Positions 35,730 through 45,056 are shown, numbered from the stretch's first letter. The stretch is DNA of 64,000 nt from Aeromonas sp. FDAARGOS 1405 (GCF_019048265.1 NZ_CP077311.1:1588001-1652000); one strand, 5' to 3'. Notes: generated by a model not told the origin, from the sequence alone. Numbers and translations: made by a program.

Positions 35730-36860
35730 TTAGTGGGCCGCGCTCATGTCACTGGCGTGTTTCTGGACATACTGGGTCAACATGCGAGCCTGTTCCGGGG
35801 TCAGGGAGGTACGAGACTCCATCCCCTTGATGACGCCGATCCACTGGTTGGCATTGAAGTGATCCAGCGCGGTGAGGCCGTGGCAGCCGGTACAGTTGTT
35901 GGACATCAGGGTGGAGGCGTATTGCCACAGCTTGCCCTGATCGCCGATGAGCTGGCTCTGGTCTACCCAGGCGGTCAGCTTGACCTGATGCCAGGTGAGG
36001 TTGGTGGCGCTGTCGGTTTCGCTCTGGCCGGTGACCAGCGCTTTCTTGGCGGCATCGCCGACCAGTACGCTGAGGATCCGCTTGCCCGGTGCGGCGTAGA
36101 ACACTTCGCTCACACCATCCTGTTGCCAGCCTTCGATCTGCACCTTGGCGCGGCCGTTTTCGTTGGCCAGCACTTCCACCTTGGTGGAGGGCATCAGGGT
36201 GCCTTCGTCGGTCTTGGCGGCGGCATCGAGGAACAGCGGGGTGGTAGCGATGGCGTAGCGGGTGGTGACGTTGGCCGGGGTCTGGGCCGCAGCCTGCGCC
36301 AGCTCGCTGGCACCGGCGGCAGCCAGGCCGCTCATGTCAGGCATGATGTGGGCGACACCGCGGTGGCAGTCGATACAGGTCTGGCCCTCCTTGATGGCGA
36401 CCGGGTGCTCGGCACGGGCATTGGGGCGCTGGGCCAGAATGTCCATCGCCTCGTAGCTGTGGCAGCTGCGGCAGGTGGCGGAGTCGTTGGCTTTCAGCTC
36501 GTCCCAGACGGACTGAGCCATCCGCAGCTTGTGGGCTTCATACTTTTCCGGGGTATCCAGCGTGCCGATCGCCTCGTGATAGATATCCTTCACGGCGCGG
36601 ATCTTGGTCCACAGGTAGGAGGTGGGGTCGCCCGGGATGTGGCAGTCGGCGCACTCGGCGCGGATCCCTTTGGTGTTCTGGAAGTGGACACTGCCCTGAT
36701 ACTCGGCGAGCGGAGTCTGCATGGAGTGGCAGGAGACGCAGAATTCGGTGGAGCTGGTCTTGTGCAGCACGGTCACGGTGACACCCAGTGCCGCGACACC
36801 CAGCAGGGCCCCGAGCAGCAGGAGCCAGAACCAGGTTTTTCTTATCAGTTTTCCAATCAT
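35730..36860 (-). CDS. torC: Pentaheme c-type cytochrome TorC
   Basis: This 376-residue NapC/NirT-type cytochrome is anchored by one N-terminal helix (about 9-32). Five CxxCH heme motifs are present: CVSCH, CADCH, CRSCH and CIDCH in the N-terminal tetraheme domain, and CTGCH in the C-terminal monoheme domain. That layout is diagnostic of TorC. It passes quinol electrons to TorA. Together the two genes form torCA, and the promoter must lie in 36861-37136. Confidence 0.95.
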   Translation of the reverse strand: MIGKLIRKTWFWLLLLGALLGVAALGVTVTVLHKTSSTEFCVSCHSMQTPLAEYQGSVHFQNTKGIRAECADCHIPGDPTSYLWTKIRAVKDIYHEAIGTLDTPEKYEAHKLRMAQSVWDELKANDSATCRSCHSYEAMDILAQRPNARAEHPVAIKEGQTCIDCHRGVAHIMPDMSGLAAAGASELAQAAAQTPANVTTRYAIATTPLFLDAAAKTDEGTLMPSTKVEVLANENGRAKVQIEGWQQDGVSEVFYAAPGKRILSVLVGDAAKKALVTGQSETDSATNLTWHQVKLTAWVDQSQLIGDQGKLWQYASTLMSNNCTGCHGLTALDHFNANQWIGVIKGMESRTSLTPEQARMLTQYVQKHASDMSAAH

Positions 36861-37136
36861 GGCGGCGTTTTCCTACGGTCAATAATTACCTACATAGTAC
36901 TAGTCCAATAGTAGTAGTAATGATAGGGATAAGGCGTTGACCTCCATCATGGTTTATATTTTTGATTGTTGTCACATTTTGTCTTTTATTTTGCTATTGA
37001 TATATTTGTCGAATTAAATTCAGTTGTTTTCTGTTTTATCTATTTGTGCACTTTCCGCGACAGCTGTTAGCCCCCTCGCAAAACCCCACAAGATTCGCTG
37101 ATATAGTGAGCAGTGAGCCTCAACGGAGTGTCGCTG
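36861..37136. promoter_or_regulatory. Divergent torC / sensor-kinase control region
   Basis: This AT-rich 276-bp spacer has no ORF. TTGAT-N4-GTCAC at 36962-36975 matches the FNR consensus in 8 of 10 arm positions, about 100 bp upstream of torC, and could support anaerobic control. A TAGTACTAGT-rich repeated stretch (36895-36919) may be another operator. I do not find convincing TorR boxes. Confidence 0.4.
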
Positions 37137-39104
37137 ATGAGCCCTTTCTCACTGCTGTGTGTCGCCGCCAACGTGCAACTGCTGGCCGAATTCGAACAGG
37201 AGTTGGCTCCGCTGCTCGGCCATTTCGCGCTGGTGGTGGTGGTCGGTCAGGGGTCGGCGGAGCTGGCCTTGGACGAGCAGGATCGCAAGGGGCAGCCACC
37301 CGCCGTAGTGGTGTGTGACAGCGAGCTGGGGGATGGGAGAGGGGCCGATTTTCTGATCCGCCTCGGCAGCCGTCACGAGGCGTGCCGCAAGATCCTGCTC
37401 GGCAGCCAGCCGGAGATGAAATCGATCATCGAGGCAGTGAACCTCGGTCGTCTCGACTACTACCTGCAACGCCCCTGGCGCGATGGCAGCCTGCGCCGGG
37501 CGGTGATCGAGCAGGCGAGCCACTTTGTATTGCAGCGTCCCGAGGCGGATCTGCTGAGCTATGCCGCCGTGCTCGACAACCAGAAGCTGCTGCGAGCCCA
37601 CGTCGATCGCCAGTTGGCGGCCTATCGGCAGGGTTTTATGGATTACACCCACTGCAGTGATGAAGAGCTGTCGCGGGTGGTGATCGACGGCCTCTACCAG
37701 TTTTTCGAGGGCAATGACGAGGAGCGGGTCTGCCGCCACTACAGTCCGGGCCATGTGCTGACCCGCGAGGGGGAGCCCAACAGCTTTCTCTGGTTTATCG
37801 CCAAGGGGGAGGTGGTGCTGCGCAAGCGGGACGAGCAGGGGATCGATCAGGAGGTGGTGCACTACCGTACCGGCTCGCTGGTGGGGGGCATGTCCTTTGT
37901 GACTGGCGAACCCGCCTTCACCACCGGCGTGACTCTGACCGGTGCCGAGGTGATCAAGCTCGACAAGCTGCAATTCTCCCGGGTGATGCAGGCGCGCAGC
38001 GAACTGCTCCCCTCCTTTACCAACCTGCTGCTGCGCCACTTCAACCGCCGTCTGCAAAACAGCATCCGCACCGAGATGCGGCTGCAACAGACCCTCAACT
38101 CCCTCGATGCCGCTCACGCCCAGCTAGTGGAGAGCGAAAAAATGGCGATGCTGGGTCAGTTGGTAGCCGGTGTCGCCCACGAGCTGAACAATCCGGTGGC
38201 GGCCATTATCCGTGGCAGCGAGACCCTGCGGGCCGCCATCCCCGATCTGGTCAATCTCGAGCTGCCAGCACCCATCAAGGGGCTGGGCAACCAGACCCTC
38301 TGTCAGGCGCTCTCCTCCCAGCCGCTCTCGACCAGCGAGATCCGTGACAAGACCCGGCAGGCGGAGGGGCGCTTTGGCGATCGTCAGCAGGCACGACTGG
38401 CGGTGCAGATGAATCTGGATGACGAGCTGAACTGGCAGCGCTGGTTTGCCAGCCGCACCGCCGCTGAGCGGGAGGCGCTGCTCTCCCGGCTGGAGCTGTT
38501 CCAGCAGACCGGTAGCTTCCTGCGCAATATAGAGGTGTGCGCCCGTCGCATCGGCGATCTGGTCAAAAGCCTCAAGCAGTATGCGCGGCAGGATCGGGCC
38601 GAACCCTCGCTGGTAGATCTGCACGAGGGGCTGGAAGATACCCTGATGATTTTCGAAAACCGCCTCAAGCATCATGAGCTCTGCAAGGAGTACCAGCCGC
38701 TGCCGCTGGTACGCTGTCACCCTATCGCCCTGCAACAGGTGTGGACCAACCTGATCGCCAACAGTCTGGATGCCATGAGCGGCCCGGGGCGACTCACCAT
38801 CCGCACCGGGTTGCTGGATCCCGAGTGGATCATGGTAGAGATCGAGGATAACGGCTGCGGCATCGAGCCCGAGCTGTGGCAGCGGATCTTCGATCTCAAC
38901 TTCACCACCAAGCGGGAGGGGCACTTCGGTCTCGGCATTGGCCTGAGCGTCTCGCTGCAGATAGTGCAGCAGCACCACGGCCGGATTGAGGTGGCCTCCG
39001 AACCGGGCCATTACACCCGGATGCGGGTCTGTCTGCCGCTGGATGGCATGGGGCAGGCCGGTTACGGGGGCGAACCTCATCACAACAAGGAGCATGCGGC
39101 CTGA
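37137..39104 (+). CDS. Histidine kinase with pseudo-receiver and cyclic-nucleotide-binding-like domain
   Basis: This soluble 655-residue kinase has a receiver-like N-terminus (1-125) that keeps Asp61 but has Ala10-Ala11 where the acidic metal-binding pair belongs and Arg112 for the conserved lysine. A CAP-type nucleotide-binding beta-barrel follows (about 185-300: GHVLTREGEPNSFLWFIAKGEV); the phosphate-binding cassette lacks its usual Arg. The kinase core has HisKA with His348 in GVAHELNNPVAAI and HATPase with NLIANSLDAM, EDNGCGIEP and GLGIGLSV. ATG at 37137 follows GGAG; a GTG 24 bp upstream is the alternative. It is divergent from torC and followed by a stand-alone receiver. Function is not established. 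Confidence 0.85.
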   Translation: MSPFSLLCVAANVQLLAEFEQELAPLLGHFALVVVVGQGSAELALDEQDRKGQPPAVVVCDSELGDGRGADFLIRLGSRHEACRKILLGSQPEMKSIIEAVNLGRLDYYLQRPWRDGSLRRAVIEQASHFVLQRPEADLLSYAAVLDNQKLLRAHVDRQLAAYRQGFMDYTHCSDEELSRVVIDGLYQFFEGNDEERVCRHYSPGHVLTREGEPNSFLWFIAKGEVVLRKRDEQGIDQEVVHYRTGSLVGGMSFVTGEPAFTTGVTLTGAEVIKLDKLQFSRVMQARSELLPSFTNLLLRHFNRRLQNSIRTEMRLQQTLNSLDAAHAQLVESEKMAMLGQLVAGVAHELNNPVAAIIRGSETLRAAIPDLVNLELPAPIKGLGNQTLCQALSSQPLSTSEIRDKTRQAEGRFGDRQQARLAVQMNLDDELNWQRWFASRTAAEREALLSRLELFQQTGSFLRNIEVCARRIGDLVKSLKQYARQDRAEPSLVDLHEGLEDTLMIFENRLKHHELCKEYQPLPLVRCHPIALQQVWTNLIANSLDAMSGPGRLTIRTGLLDPEWIMVEIEDNGCGIEPELWQRIFDLNFTTKREGHFGLGIGLSVSLQIVQQHHGRIEVASEPGHYTRMRVCLPLDGMGQAGYGGEPHHNKEHAA

Positions 39105-39159
39105 GCCGTCGCCAGCATCAATCGCGCGGCGTGCCAAACCATGTCGCCAAGGAGGAGCA

Positions 39160-39657
39160 ATGAACAAACACTATCTGATCCTGTGTGTGGACGATGAGCG
39201 GGAGGTGCTGGATGCGGTGATCCACGATCTCGCCCCGTTCCGTTCCCACTTCGAACTGGAAGCCGCCGAGAGCGTCGATGAGGCGCGAGCGGTGGTGGAG
39301 GAGTGGGAGCGCGACGGCAACAAGCTGGCGCTGATCCTCTGTGACCACATCATGCCGGGAACCCTGGGGGTCGATTTTCTGGTGGAGCTGAACCGGCGTG
39401 CCACCACCCGTGCCAGCCGCAAATTGCTGCTGACCGGACAAGCGGGGCTGGAGGCCACCGTCGAAGCGGTCAATCGCGGCGGGTTGCACTACTACCTCGC
39501 CAAGCCGTGGAAGCTGGAGACCCTGCAAGAGGCGGTGCGCGAACAGTTGACCGACTACCTGCTGGCGGAAGATGGCGAGAATGCCTTCCACTATGCACCG
39601 CTGCTCAATCAGGCGCGGCTGTTTGCCGCCATCCACGATCATCCGTTCGACGAGTAG
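39160..39657 (+). CDS. Stand-alone receiver-domain response regulator
   Basis: This 165-residue protein has an intact receiver: Asp11-Asp12, phosphoacceptor Asp62 in LILCDHIMPG, Thr92 and Lys115 in YYLAKPWK. A 45-residue tail carries no DNA-binding domain. Its fold signature (LCVDDE..., YYLAKPW) is paralogous to the degenerate N-terminal receiver of the preceding kinase (LCVAAN..., YYLQRPW). AAGGAGGAGCA gives a strong ribosome-binding site. It is probably the phosphorylation output of the kinase, acting through protein contacts. Confidence 0.87.
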   Translation: MNKHYLILCVDDEREVLDAVIHDLAPFRSHFELEAAESVDEARAVVEEWERDGNKLALILCDHIMPGTLGVDFLVELNRRATTRASRKLLLTGQAGLEATVEAVNRGGLHYYLAKPWKLETLQEAVREQLTDYLLAEDGENAFHYAPLLNQARLFAAIHDHPFDE

Positions 39658-39688
39658 GGGCAGTTGGGCTTTCGCAGTGGCGGTTGTA

Positions 39689-39708
39689 TACTGTCTGCAT
39701 ATACAGTA
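39689..39708. promoter_or_regulatory. LexA (SOS) operator before topB
   Basis: TACTGTCTGCATATACAGTA matches the 20-bp LexA consensus at about 17 positions, with both CTGT and ACAG arms perfect and 8 bp apart. It ends 16 bp before the topB ATG, where bound LexA would block initiation. Confidence 0.8.
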
Positions 39709-39724
39709 TTGCAGGTAGCCACCG

Positions 39725-41698
39725 ATGCGACTCTTTATCGCCGAGAAGCCCACGCTGGGCCGCGCCATTGCCGATGCCCTGCCCAAGCCCCACAAGAAGG
39801 GCGACGGTTTTATCGAAACAGCCCAGGGGGATGTGGTCACCTGGTGCATCGGCCATCTGCTGGAGCAGGCCGAGCCCGATGCCTATGACGCCGCCTTCAA
39901 GCAGTGGCGGATGGAGCATCTCCCCATCGTCCCCGCCCAGTGGCAGCTGGTGGCCAAGCCCAAGACCAAAACCCAGCTCACCGTCATCAAGCGGCTGATC
40001 AAACAGGCGGATTGCGTGGTCAACGCCGGTGACCCGGACCGGGAAGGGCAGTTGCTGGTTGATGAGGTGATCGACTTTCTCGGCTACCCGAAGACCAAGC
40101 CGGTGCAGCGCTGCCTCATCAGCGATCTCAACCCGCCCGCGGTGCGCCGCGCTCTCGAGAAGCTGAGGGACAACAAGGAGTTCGTGCCGCTGGCGGTCTC
40201 CGCGCTGGCCCGCAGTCGGGCCGACTGGCTCTACGGCATCAACATGACCCGCGCCTACACTCTGCTCGGGCGCAAGGCCGGTTGCAGTGAGCTGCTCTCG
40301 GTTGGCCGGGTGCAGACCCCGCTGCTGGGGCTGGTGGTGCGGCGGGATCTCGAGATCGAGGCCTTCGTGCCCAAACCCTTCTACGAGGTGCTGGCCCATC
40401 TGCTGACCGACGGCAACGAGCGCTTCACCGCCAAGTGGCTGCCGTCGGAAGCCTGCCTGCCGTGGCAAGATGAGGAGGGGCGGGTGCTCAACCGGGCGCT
40501 GGCCGACAAGGTGGTGAGTCGGATCAACGGTCAGCCCGCACAGGTCGAATCGGTGGAGGAGCAGGCCCGCAAGCAGGCGGCGCCGCTGCCCTACAACCTC
40601 TCCAGCCTGCAGATCGATGCCGCCAAGCGCTTCGGCATGGATGCCAAGCGGGTGCTCGACATCTGCCAGAGCCTCTACGAGCGTCACAAGCTCATCACCT
40701 ATCCGCGCTCCGACAGCCGCTATCTGCCGACCGACCATTTCAAGCGGGCTGAGCAGGTGCGCAGTGCCATCGCCGCCACAGCGCCCGCGCTGGCCAAGGC
40801 AGTTGCCGAGACAGACGGCAAGATCCGCAGCAAGGCGTGGAACGACAGCAAGGTGGATGCCCACCACGCCATCATTCCCACCGAGAAGCAGGGCAACCCC
40901 GCTACGCTGGGGGCCGACGAGGCGAAGCTTTACGGCCTGATTGCCCGCCAGTACCTGCTGCAGTTCTATCCCCCGTTCGAATACAACGACAGTAAGGTGC
41001 TGCTGCGCATCGCCGGTGGCCTGTTTCAGGCCAAGGCGCGGCGAATCCTCAAGGCGGGCTGGAAGGCGCTGCTCGGAGTGGAGGAGGATGACGACGAAGA
41101 GAAGGCCGGTACCCTGCCGGCTCTGAAGGAGGGCGAACAACTGCTCTGCGAGCGGGGCGAGCTGCAGGAGAAGATGACCCAGCCGCCCAAGTCATTCACC
41201 GATGCCACCCTGCTGGCGGCCATGACCGGCATCGCCCGCTATGTGCAGGATCCCGAGATCCGCAAGACCCTGCGCGACACCGATGGCCTCGGCACCGAAG
41301 CGACCCGTGCCGGTATCATCGACCTGCTGTTCAAGCGCCGCTTTCTGGTGCGTCAGGGCAAGAGCATCAAGGCGACCCCGACCGGACGGGCGCTGGTTCA
41401 GGCGTTGCCCGCGACAGCTACCACGCCGGATATGACGGCGCTGTGGGAGCAGAGCCTCGCCCAGATCGCCGAGCGCCACGGCAGCTACCAGCAGTTTATG
41501 GGGCCGCTCACCGAGCAGCTCAACGGCCTGATCGAGGGGGCGCGGCAGGACTCCGGTGCCAGCTTCAGCGCCCTGCCCAAGGAGGCGCCGGGTGCCGGCA
41601 AGCGGCGTTTTACCAGGCGCAAGAGTCCGGCGGCCAGCACGACTGGCGGGCCCCGACCGCGCAAGACGGCCAGCAAGCGCCAGACCAGGGCGGCATAA
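39725..41698 (+). CDS. topB: DNA topoisomerase III TopB
   Basis: This 657-residue type IA topoisomerase starts with the Toprim motif [16 protein letters not shown] and has the acidic AGDPDREGQ motif. The catalytic tyrosine is Tyr326 in [12 protein letters not shown]. The decatenation-loop region and a basic C-terminal tail (FTRRKSPA... to the end) follow. It relaxes and decatenates DNA, resolving replication and recombination intermediates. A LexA box immediately upstream suggests DNA-damage induction. Confidence 0.95.
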   Translation: MRLFIAEKPTLGRAIADALPKPHKKGDGFIETAQGDVVTWCIGHLLEQAEPDAYDAAFKQWRMEHLPIVPAQWQLVAKPKTKTQLTVIKRLIKQADCVVNAGDPDREGQLLVDEVIDFLGYPKTKPVQRCLISDLNPPAVRRALEKLRDNKEFVPLAVSALARSRADWLYGINMTRAYTLLGRKAGCSELLSVGRVQTPLLGLVVRRDLEIEAFVPKPFYEVLAHLLTDGNERFTAKWLPSEACLPWQDEEGRVLNRALADKVVSRINGQPAQVESVEEQARKQAAPLPYNLSSLQIDAAKRFGMDAKRVLDICQSLYERHKLITYPRSDSRYLPTDHFKRAEQVRSAIAATAPALAKAVAETDGKIRSKAWNDSKVDAHHAIIPTEKQGNPATLGADEAKLYGLIARQYLLQFYPPFEYNDSKVLLRIAGGLFQAKARRILKAGWKALLGVEEDDDEEKAGTLPALKEGEQLLCERGELQEKMTQPPKSFTDATLLAAMTGIARYVQDPEIRKTLRDTDGLGTEATRAGIIDLLFKRRFLVRQGKSIKATPTGRALVQALPATATTPDMTALWEQSLAQIAERHGSYQQFMGPLTEQLNGLIEGARQDSGASFSALPKEAPGAGKRRFTRRKSPAASTTGGPRPRKTASKRQTRAA

Positions 41699-41699
41699 C

Positions 41700-41725
41700 G
41701 AAAAAAGGCGCCCATCCAGGGCGCC
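41700..41725 (-). terminator. Intrinsic terminator of the RclC-like/AhpD-like unit
   Basis: On the minus strand a GGCGCCC/GGGCGCC stem with a 5-nt loop runs into T6. It lies 14 bp after the RclC-like stop and abuts the topB stop. Confidence 0.85.
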
Positions 41726-41738
41726 AAAGGCATTGTTG

Positions 41739-42179
41739 TCAGGCTGCCTGAGTGGACAAGCTGGCACGGATCCTGTGCTGGTAGTGCAGCACCACACCGA
41801 GAAACACCAGATCCTTGAACAGGAAGAACTCGGTGACTGGCACGCCGTCAACCATCTTCCAGACACCTGTCAGGGTCAGCAGGAAGCTCAGCGTCGCCAG
41901 GAAGGTGACGATAGCCCCCATGCTGCACCAGTAACCGATGCGAGGTTGCCACAGGCCCACGACCAGCCCGATGGCGATCACTATCTCGACCACCCCGATC
42001 AGGTTCGATACGCTCTGTTCCGACAGGGGGCCATAGAGCCAGCTCATCAAGGGGTGGCTGGCTACCAGTGGTTTGATGGTGGCGGCCTCTGTCGGGGTAA
42101 ACTTGAAGACGCCGATCCAGAGCAGGGTCAATACCACGCCCGCCAGGGCGACCAGAAAGCCTTTGTCATGTTGCTGCAT
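41739..42179 (-). CDS. DUF417 inner-membrane protein, RclC/YkgB-like
   Basis: This 146-residue protein has four hydrophobic helices. The motif GVFKFTPTEAATIKPLVASHPLMSW early in the protein is typical of DUF417 (E. coli RclC/YkgB). RclC protects against reactive chlorine species by an unknown mechanism. Its start is 14 bp after the AhpD-like gene, with which it forms an operon, and an RclR-like regulator is divergent from the pair. No rclA reductase gene is present. Confidence 0.83.
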   Translation of the reverse strand: MQQHDKGFLVALAGVVLTLLWIGVFKFTPTEAATIKPLVASHPLMSWLYGPLSEQSVSNLIGVVEIVIAIGLVVGLWQPRIGYWCSMGAIVTFLATLSFLLTLTGVWKMVDGVPVTEFFLFKDLVFLGVVLHYQHRIRASLSTQAA

Positions 42180-42193
42180 GGGGGGCTCCTTGT

Positions 42194-42727
42194 TTAAGGG
42201 GTCAGAGTGACGGGCGGGAAGTCGATCTCGGTCGCCGCCAGGTGGTTGCCATAGTTGGTCAGGGTATTGACCACCACCTGGCCGAGCACCTCCAGCAGCA
42301 GCTCGTCATCTACGCCTGCGGCACGGGCGCTAGCAAGTTGCTCGTCACTGATCACCCCGCGCTGCTTGACCAGCGCCGTTGCCAGTTGCAGCAGGGCGTG
42401 ATCAAGGGGAGCCGAGGCCTGGCCGAGTCGGGTTGCCCGGATCTCCTGGGCCGAGAATCCGGCCTTTCCCGCCAGTAGTGTGTGGGCAGACAAACAGTAT
42501 TGGCAGGCGTTGGCTTGACCGATGGCCAGTGCCAGCAATTCCCGTTGTGGGGCAGTGAGGCGCCCCTTGCCAAGCGCCTCGGCAAAGCCCAGGAAGCCAT
42601 TGAGCAGGGCTGGCGAGTGGGCCAGGGTGGCGTAGAGGTTGGGCACCATACCCAGATTGCGTTGCAGGGTGGCCAGGGTCTGGGCGGCTGCGGGTTGCGG
42701 CTGGGATACGGGTTGGATACGGCTCAT
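42194..42727 (-). CDS. AhpD-like carboxymuconolactone decarboxylase family protein
   Basis: This 177-residue protein has the CMD/AhpD fold with the redox motif CQYCLSAH (CxxC followed by His) and preceding LALAIGQANA, the signature of alkylhydroperoxidase-type members. It probably reduces peroxides or other electrophiles. The start is the ATG at 42727 after CAGGAGAAGAAC; the longer frame lacks support. It pairs with the RclC-like gene downstream and is divergent from the AraC-family regulator. Confidence 0.87.
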   Translation of the reverse strand: MSRIQPVSQPQPAAAQTLATLQRNLGMVPNLYATLAHSPALLNGFLGFAEALGKGRLTAPQRELLALAIGQANACQYCLSAHTLLAGKAGFSAQEIRATRLGQASAPLDHALLQLATALVKQRGVISDEQLASARAAGVDDELLLEVLGQVVVNTLTNYGNHLAATEIDFPPVTLTP

Positions 42728-42828
42728 GTTCTTCTCCTGTGGTAGTGAAGGTACGGGAGACAGTGTGCCGTCATTCGTGATACGGTTTATCACTCATCGT
42801 CTGCAAATAAATACTATTCGTCTCAAAT

Positions 42829-43659
42829 ATGGATCCGCTCTCTGCCCTGTTGGTTCATGCCTCCCCCGAAGCCAAGATCTTCTTCGCCGGCAACCTGTGC
42901 CAGAACTCCTCCAGTGATGATTACCCGAGCGGCGGACATCTTCATCTGCTGCGTAGCGGCGCCGTCATGCTGCGTGAAGAGGGGGGCGCCAGCTTGCTGC
43001 TCGAGGAGCCGACTCTGATCCTGTTCCCTCGGGGACGTCCTCACAAGCTTGAACCCAGAACGTTGGGGGGTTGTGATTTGGTGTGTGCCAATGTCGCATT
43101 CGGCAAGGGGGGCGCATCGCCGTTGCAGCTGGCATTACCGGGCTCGCTGGTGCTGCCGCTACGTGAGTTGCCTGCCCTGACGCCGGTGCTGAGTCAGCTG
43201 TTTGACGAGGCGTTTCACCCCCGCTACGGGCAGGATCCGCTGATCTCCCGCTTGCTGGAGGTACTGTTGATCCTGCTGCTGCGTCATCTGGTCGAGCAAG
43301 GAGTGTGTCAGCAGGGGATGCTGGCAGGTATTTCCGATCCCCGGTTGGCCAAGGCGATCTCGGTGATGCATCAGCGTGGGGATGAACCCTGGACGGTGGC
43401 CACGCTGGCGCGGGAGGCCTGCATGTCGCGGGCCCGCTTTGCCGCGAGGTTTCAGGAGCGGGTTGGTCAAGCGCCGCTTGGTTATCTGACCCACTGGCGT
43501 ATGGCGCTAGCCTGCCAGCAACTGCTGGCGGGGGAGCCCGTGGTACAGGTGGCGCTGGGGGCGGGGTACAGCAGCAGTGTCGCCTTTGGTCGGGCATTCG
43601 AGCGGGAGCTGGGGGTGAGCCCGGGGCGCTGGCTCAAGGCGCAGCAACAAGCCGAATAA
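42829..43659 (+). CDS. AraC-family regulator, RclR-like
   Basis: This 276-residue protein has an N-terminal cupin (about 1-115) and a C-terminal AraC double helix-turn-helix (about 180-275: WTVATLAREACMSRARFAARF and VALGAGYSSSVAFGRAFERE). It begins MDPLSALLVH, resembling RclR (MDALSRLLML). Cys24, Cys82 and Cys86 sit close to the positions of the redox cysteines that sense hypochlorite in RclR. It probably activates the divergent AhpD-like/RclC-like unit under oxidative chlorine stress. No clear Shine-Dalgarno site precedes the ATG. Confidence 0.82.
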   Translation: MDPLSALLVHASPEAKIFFAGNLCQNSSSDDYPSGGHLHLLRSGAVMLREEGGASLLLEEPTLILFPRGRPHKLEPRTLGGCDLVCANVAFGKGGASPLQLALPGSLVLPLRELPALTPVLSQLFDEAFHPRYGQDPLISRLLEVLLILLLRHLVEQGVCQQGMLAGISDPRLAKAISVMHQRGDEPWTVATLAREACMSRARFAARFQERVGQAPLGYLTHWRMALACQQLLAGEPVVQVALGAGYSSSVAFGRAFERELGVSPGRWLKAQQQAE

Positions 43660-43688
43660 AAAAACGGGGCAGCCAGTGGCTGCCCCGT
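43658..43688 (-). terminator. Intrinsic terminator of ktrAB
   Basis: On the minus strand an 11-bp stem ACGGGGCAGCC/GGCTGCCCCGT with a 3-nt loop is followed by T6. It lies 13 bp after the ktrB stop and abuts the RclR-like stop. Confidence 0.85.
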
Positions 43689-43700
43689 GTTCATGGCTGG

Positions 43701-45056
43701 TCAGCCAGTATAGACGTTCTCTTCCGGATAACGGATGCGGGTCTCGACCGGGCGGGCCAGCATAAAGGCCAGGGTCAGGGGGCCGAGACGGCCGCAGATC
43801 ATCACAAGCACCAGGATCAGCTTGCCCGGCTCGCTCAGGGAGGCGGTGATGCCGGTGGAGAGGCCGACGGTGGCAAATGCCGAGATGGTCTCGAACATGA
43901 TTTTGTCGAACGGCAGATCCTCGGTCACCATCAGCAGGAACATCGCCAGCATCAGCACCATGGTGCTGACGATGATGATGGCCAGCGAGCGGGTCACGAT
44001 CTGGGGCGACAGGGTGCGGCCAAAAGCGGTGACATGGGGCCGTTTGGTCAGAAACGCCTTGGTCGCCAGTAGCACCACGGCGAAGGTGGTGACTTTGATA
44101 CCACCACCGGTCGAGGTGGCACCGGCACCGATAAACATCAACATCATCAGGAACAGCAGCGCCGCCGGGGTCATCAGCCCGATATCTATGGTATTGAAAC
44201 CGGCGGTACGGGCACTGGCAGACTGGAAGAAGGCAGCCAGCAGCTGGCCACCGACACCGGCCTTGCCGAGGGTGCCCGGGTTGTTGTGTTCCAGCAGCCA
44301 GAACATCAGGGTACCGGCCAGCAGCAGTGCCGGGGTCATCAGCAGCATCAGCTTGCTGTGCAGCTTGAGCTTGCGCCAGCGGCGGTTGCGCACCAGATCG
44401 ACGATGACGGTAAAGCCGATCCCCCCCAGGATCAGCAGACCGGCGATGGTCAGGCTGATGATGGGGTCGTCCCTATAGTCGATGAGGTTGTTGGCAAAGA
44501 GCGAAAACCCGGCGTTGTTGAAGGCCGATACTGCGTGGAAGAAGCTGACATAGAGGCCGTGCACCCACCCCATCTCGGGCACCCAGCGGATCGCCATGAT
44601 GCCGGTGCCGATCAGCTGGGCGATAAAGGCGAACAGCACGATCCGTTTGACCAGCTGGATGATGTTGACCGAGCCCTCCTGTCCCAGCGCCTCCTTGGCC
44701 AGTACCTGCTGGCGTAGGCCGACCCGTTTGCTGAAGATGGCGATCAGCAGCAGGGTCATGGTCATCTGGCCCAGACCGCCGATCTCCATCAGCATCAGCA
44801 GGAAAATCTGCCCCTGCAGGGTAAAGGCGGTGCCGGTATCCACCACGCCAAGACCTGTCACGCTGATGGCCGAGGTGGCGGTAAACAGGGCGTTGACGAA
44901 GGTGACCTCGCCATTGTGGCTGGAGGGTTGCACCAGAAAGATGGTGCCAATCAGCAGAATGATCAGAAAGCTGCCGAGGATCAGCCGGGCTTCGCTCCAG
45001 CGAGAGTCCTGCTCCCGATGGAGGGCGAAGGCGTAGCTGCTGCGCCAGTTGATCAT
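43701..45056 (-). CDS. ktrB: Na+-dependent K+ uptake channel subunit KtrB
   Basis: This 451-residue TrkH/KtrB protein has four pore repeats with recognisable filters: SAISVTGLGV, SAFNNAGFSLF, SARTAGFNTID and SAFATVGLSTG. The glycine-rich gating loop region in the third repeat reads GAGATSTGGGIKV. It imports potassium with its regulator KtrA. Its start overlaps the ktrA stop by 4 bp. The length is that of KtrB rather than enteric TrkH (about 483). Confidence 0.93.
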   Translation of the reverse strand: MINWRSSYAFALHREQDSRWSEARLILGSFLIILLIGTIFLVQPSSHNGEVTFVNALFTATSAISVTGLGVVDTGTAFTLQGQIFLLMLMEIGGLGQMTMTLLLIAIFSKRVGLRQQVLAKEALGQEGSVNIIQLVKRIVLFAFIAQLIGTGIMAIRWVPEMGWVHGLYVSFFHAVSAFNNAGFSLFANNLIDYRDDPIISLTIAGLLILGGIGFTVIVDLVRNRRWRKLKLHSKLMLLMTPALLLAGTLMFWLLEHNNPGTLGKAGVGGQLLAAFFQSASARTAGFNTIDIGLMTPAALLFLMMLMFIGAGATSTGGGIKVTTFAVVLLATKAFLTKRPHVTAFGRTLSPQIVTRSLAIIIVSTMVLMLAMFLLMVTEDLPFDKIMFETISAFATVGLSTGITASLSEPGKLILVLVMICGRLGPLTLAFMLARPVETRIRYPEENVYTG

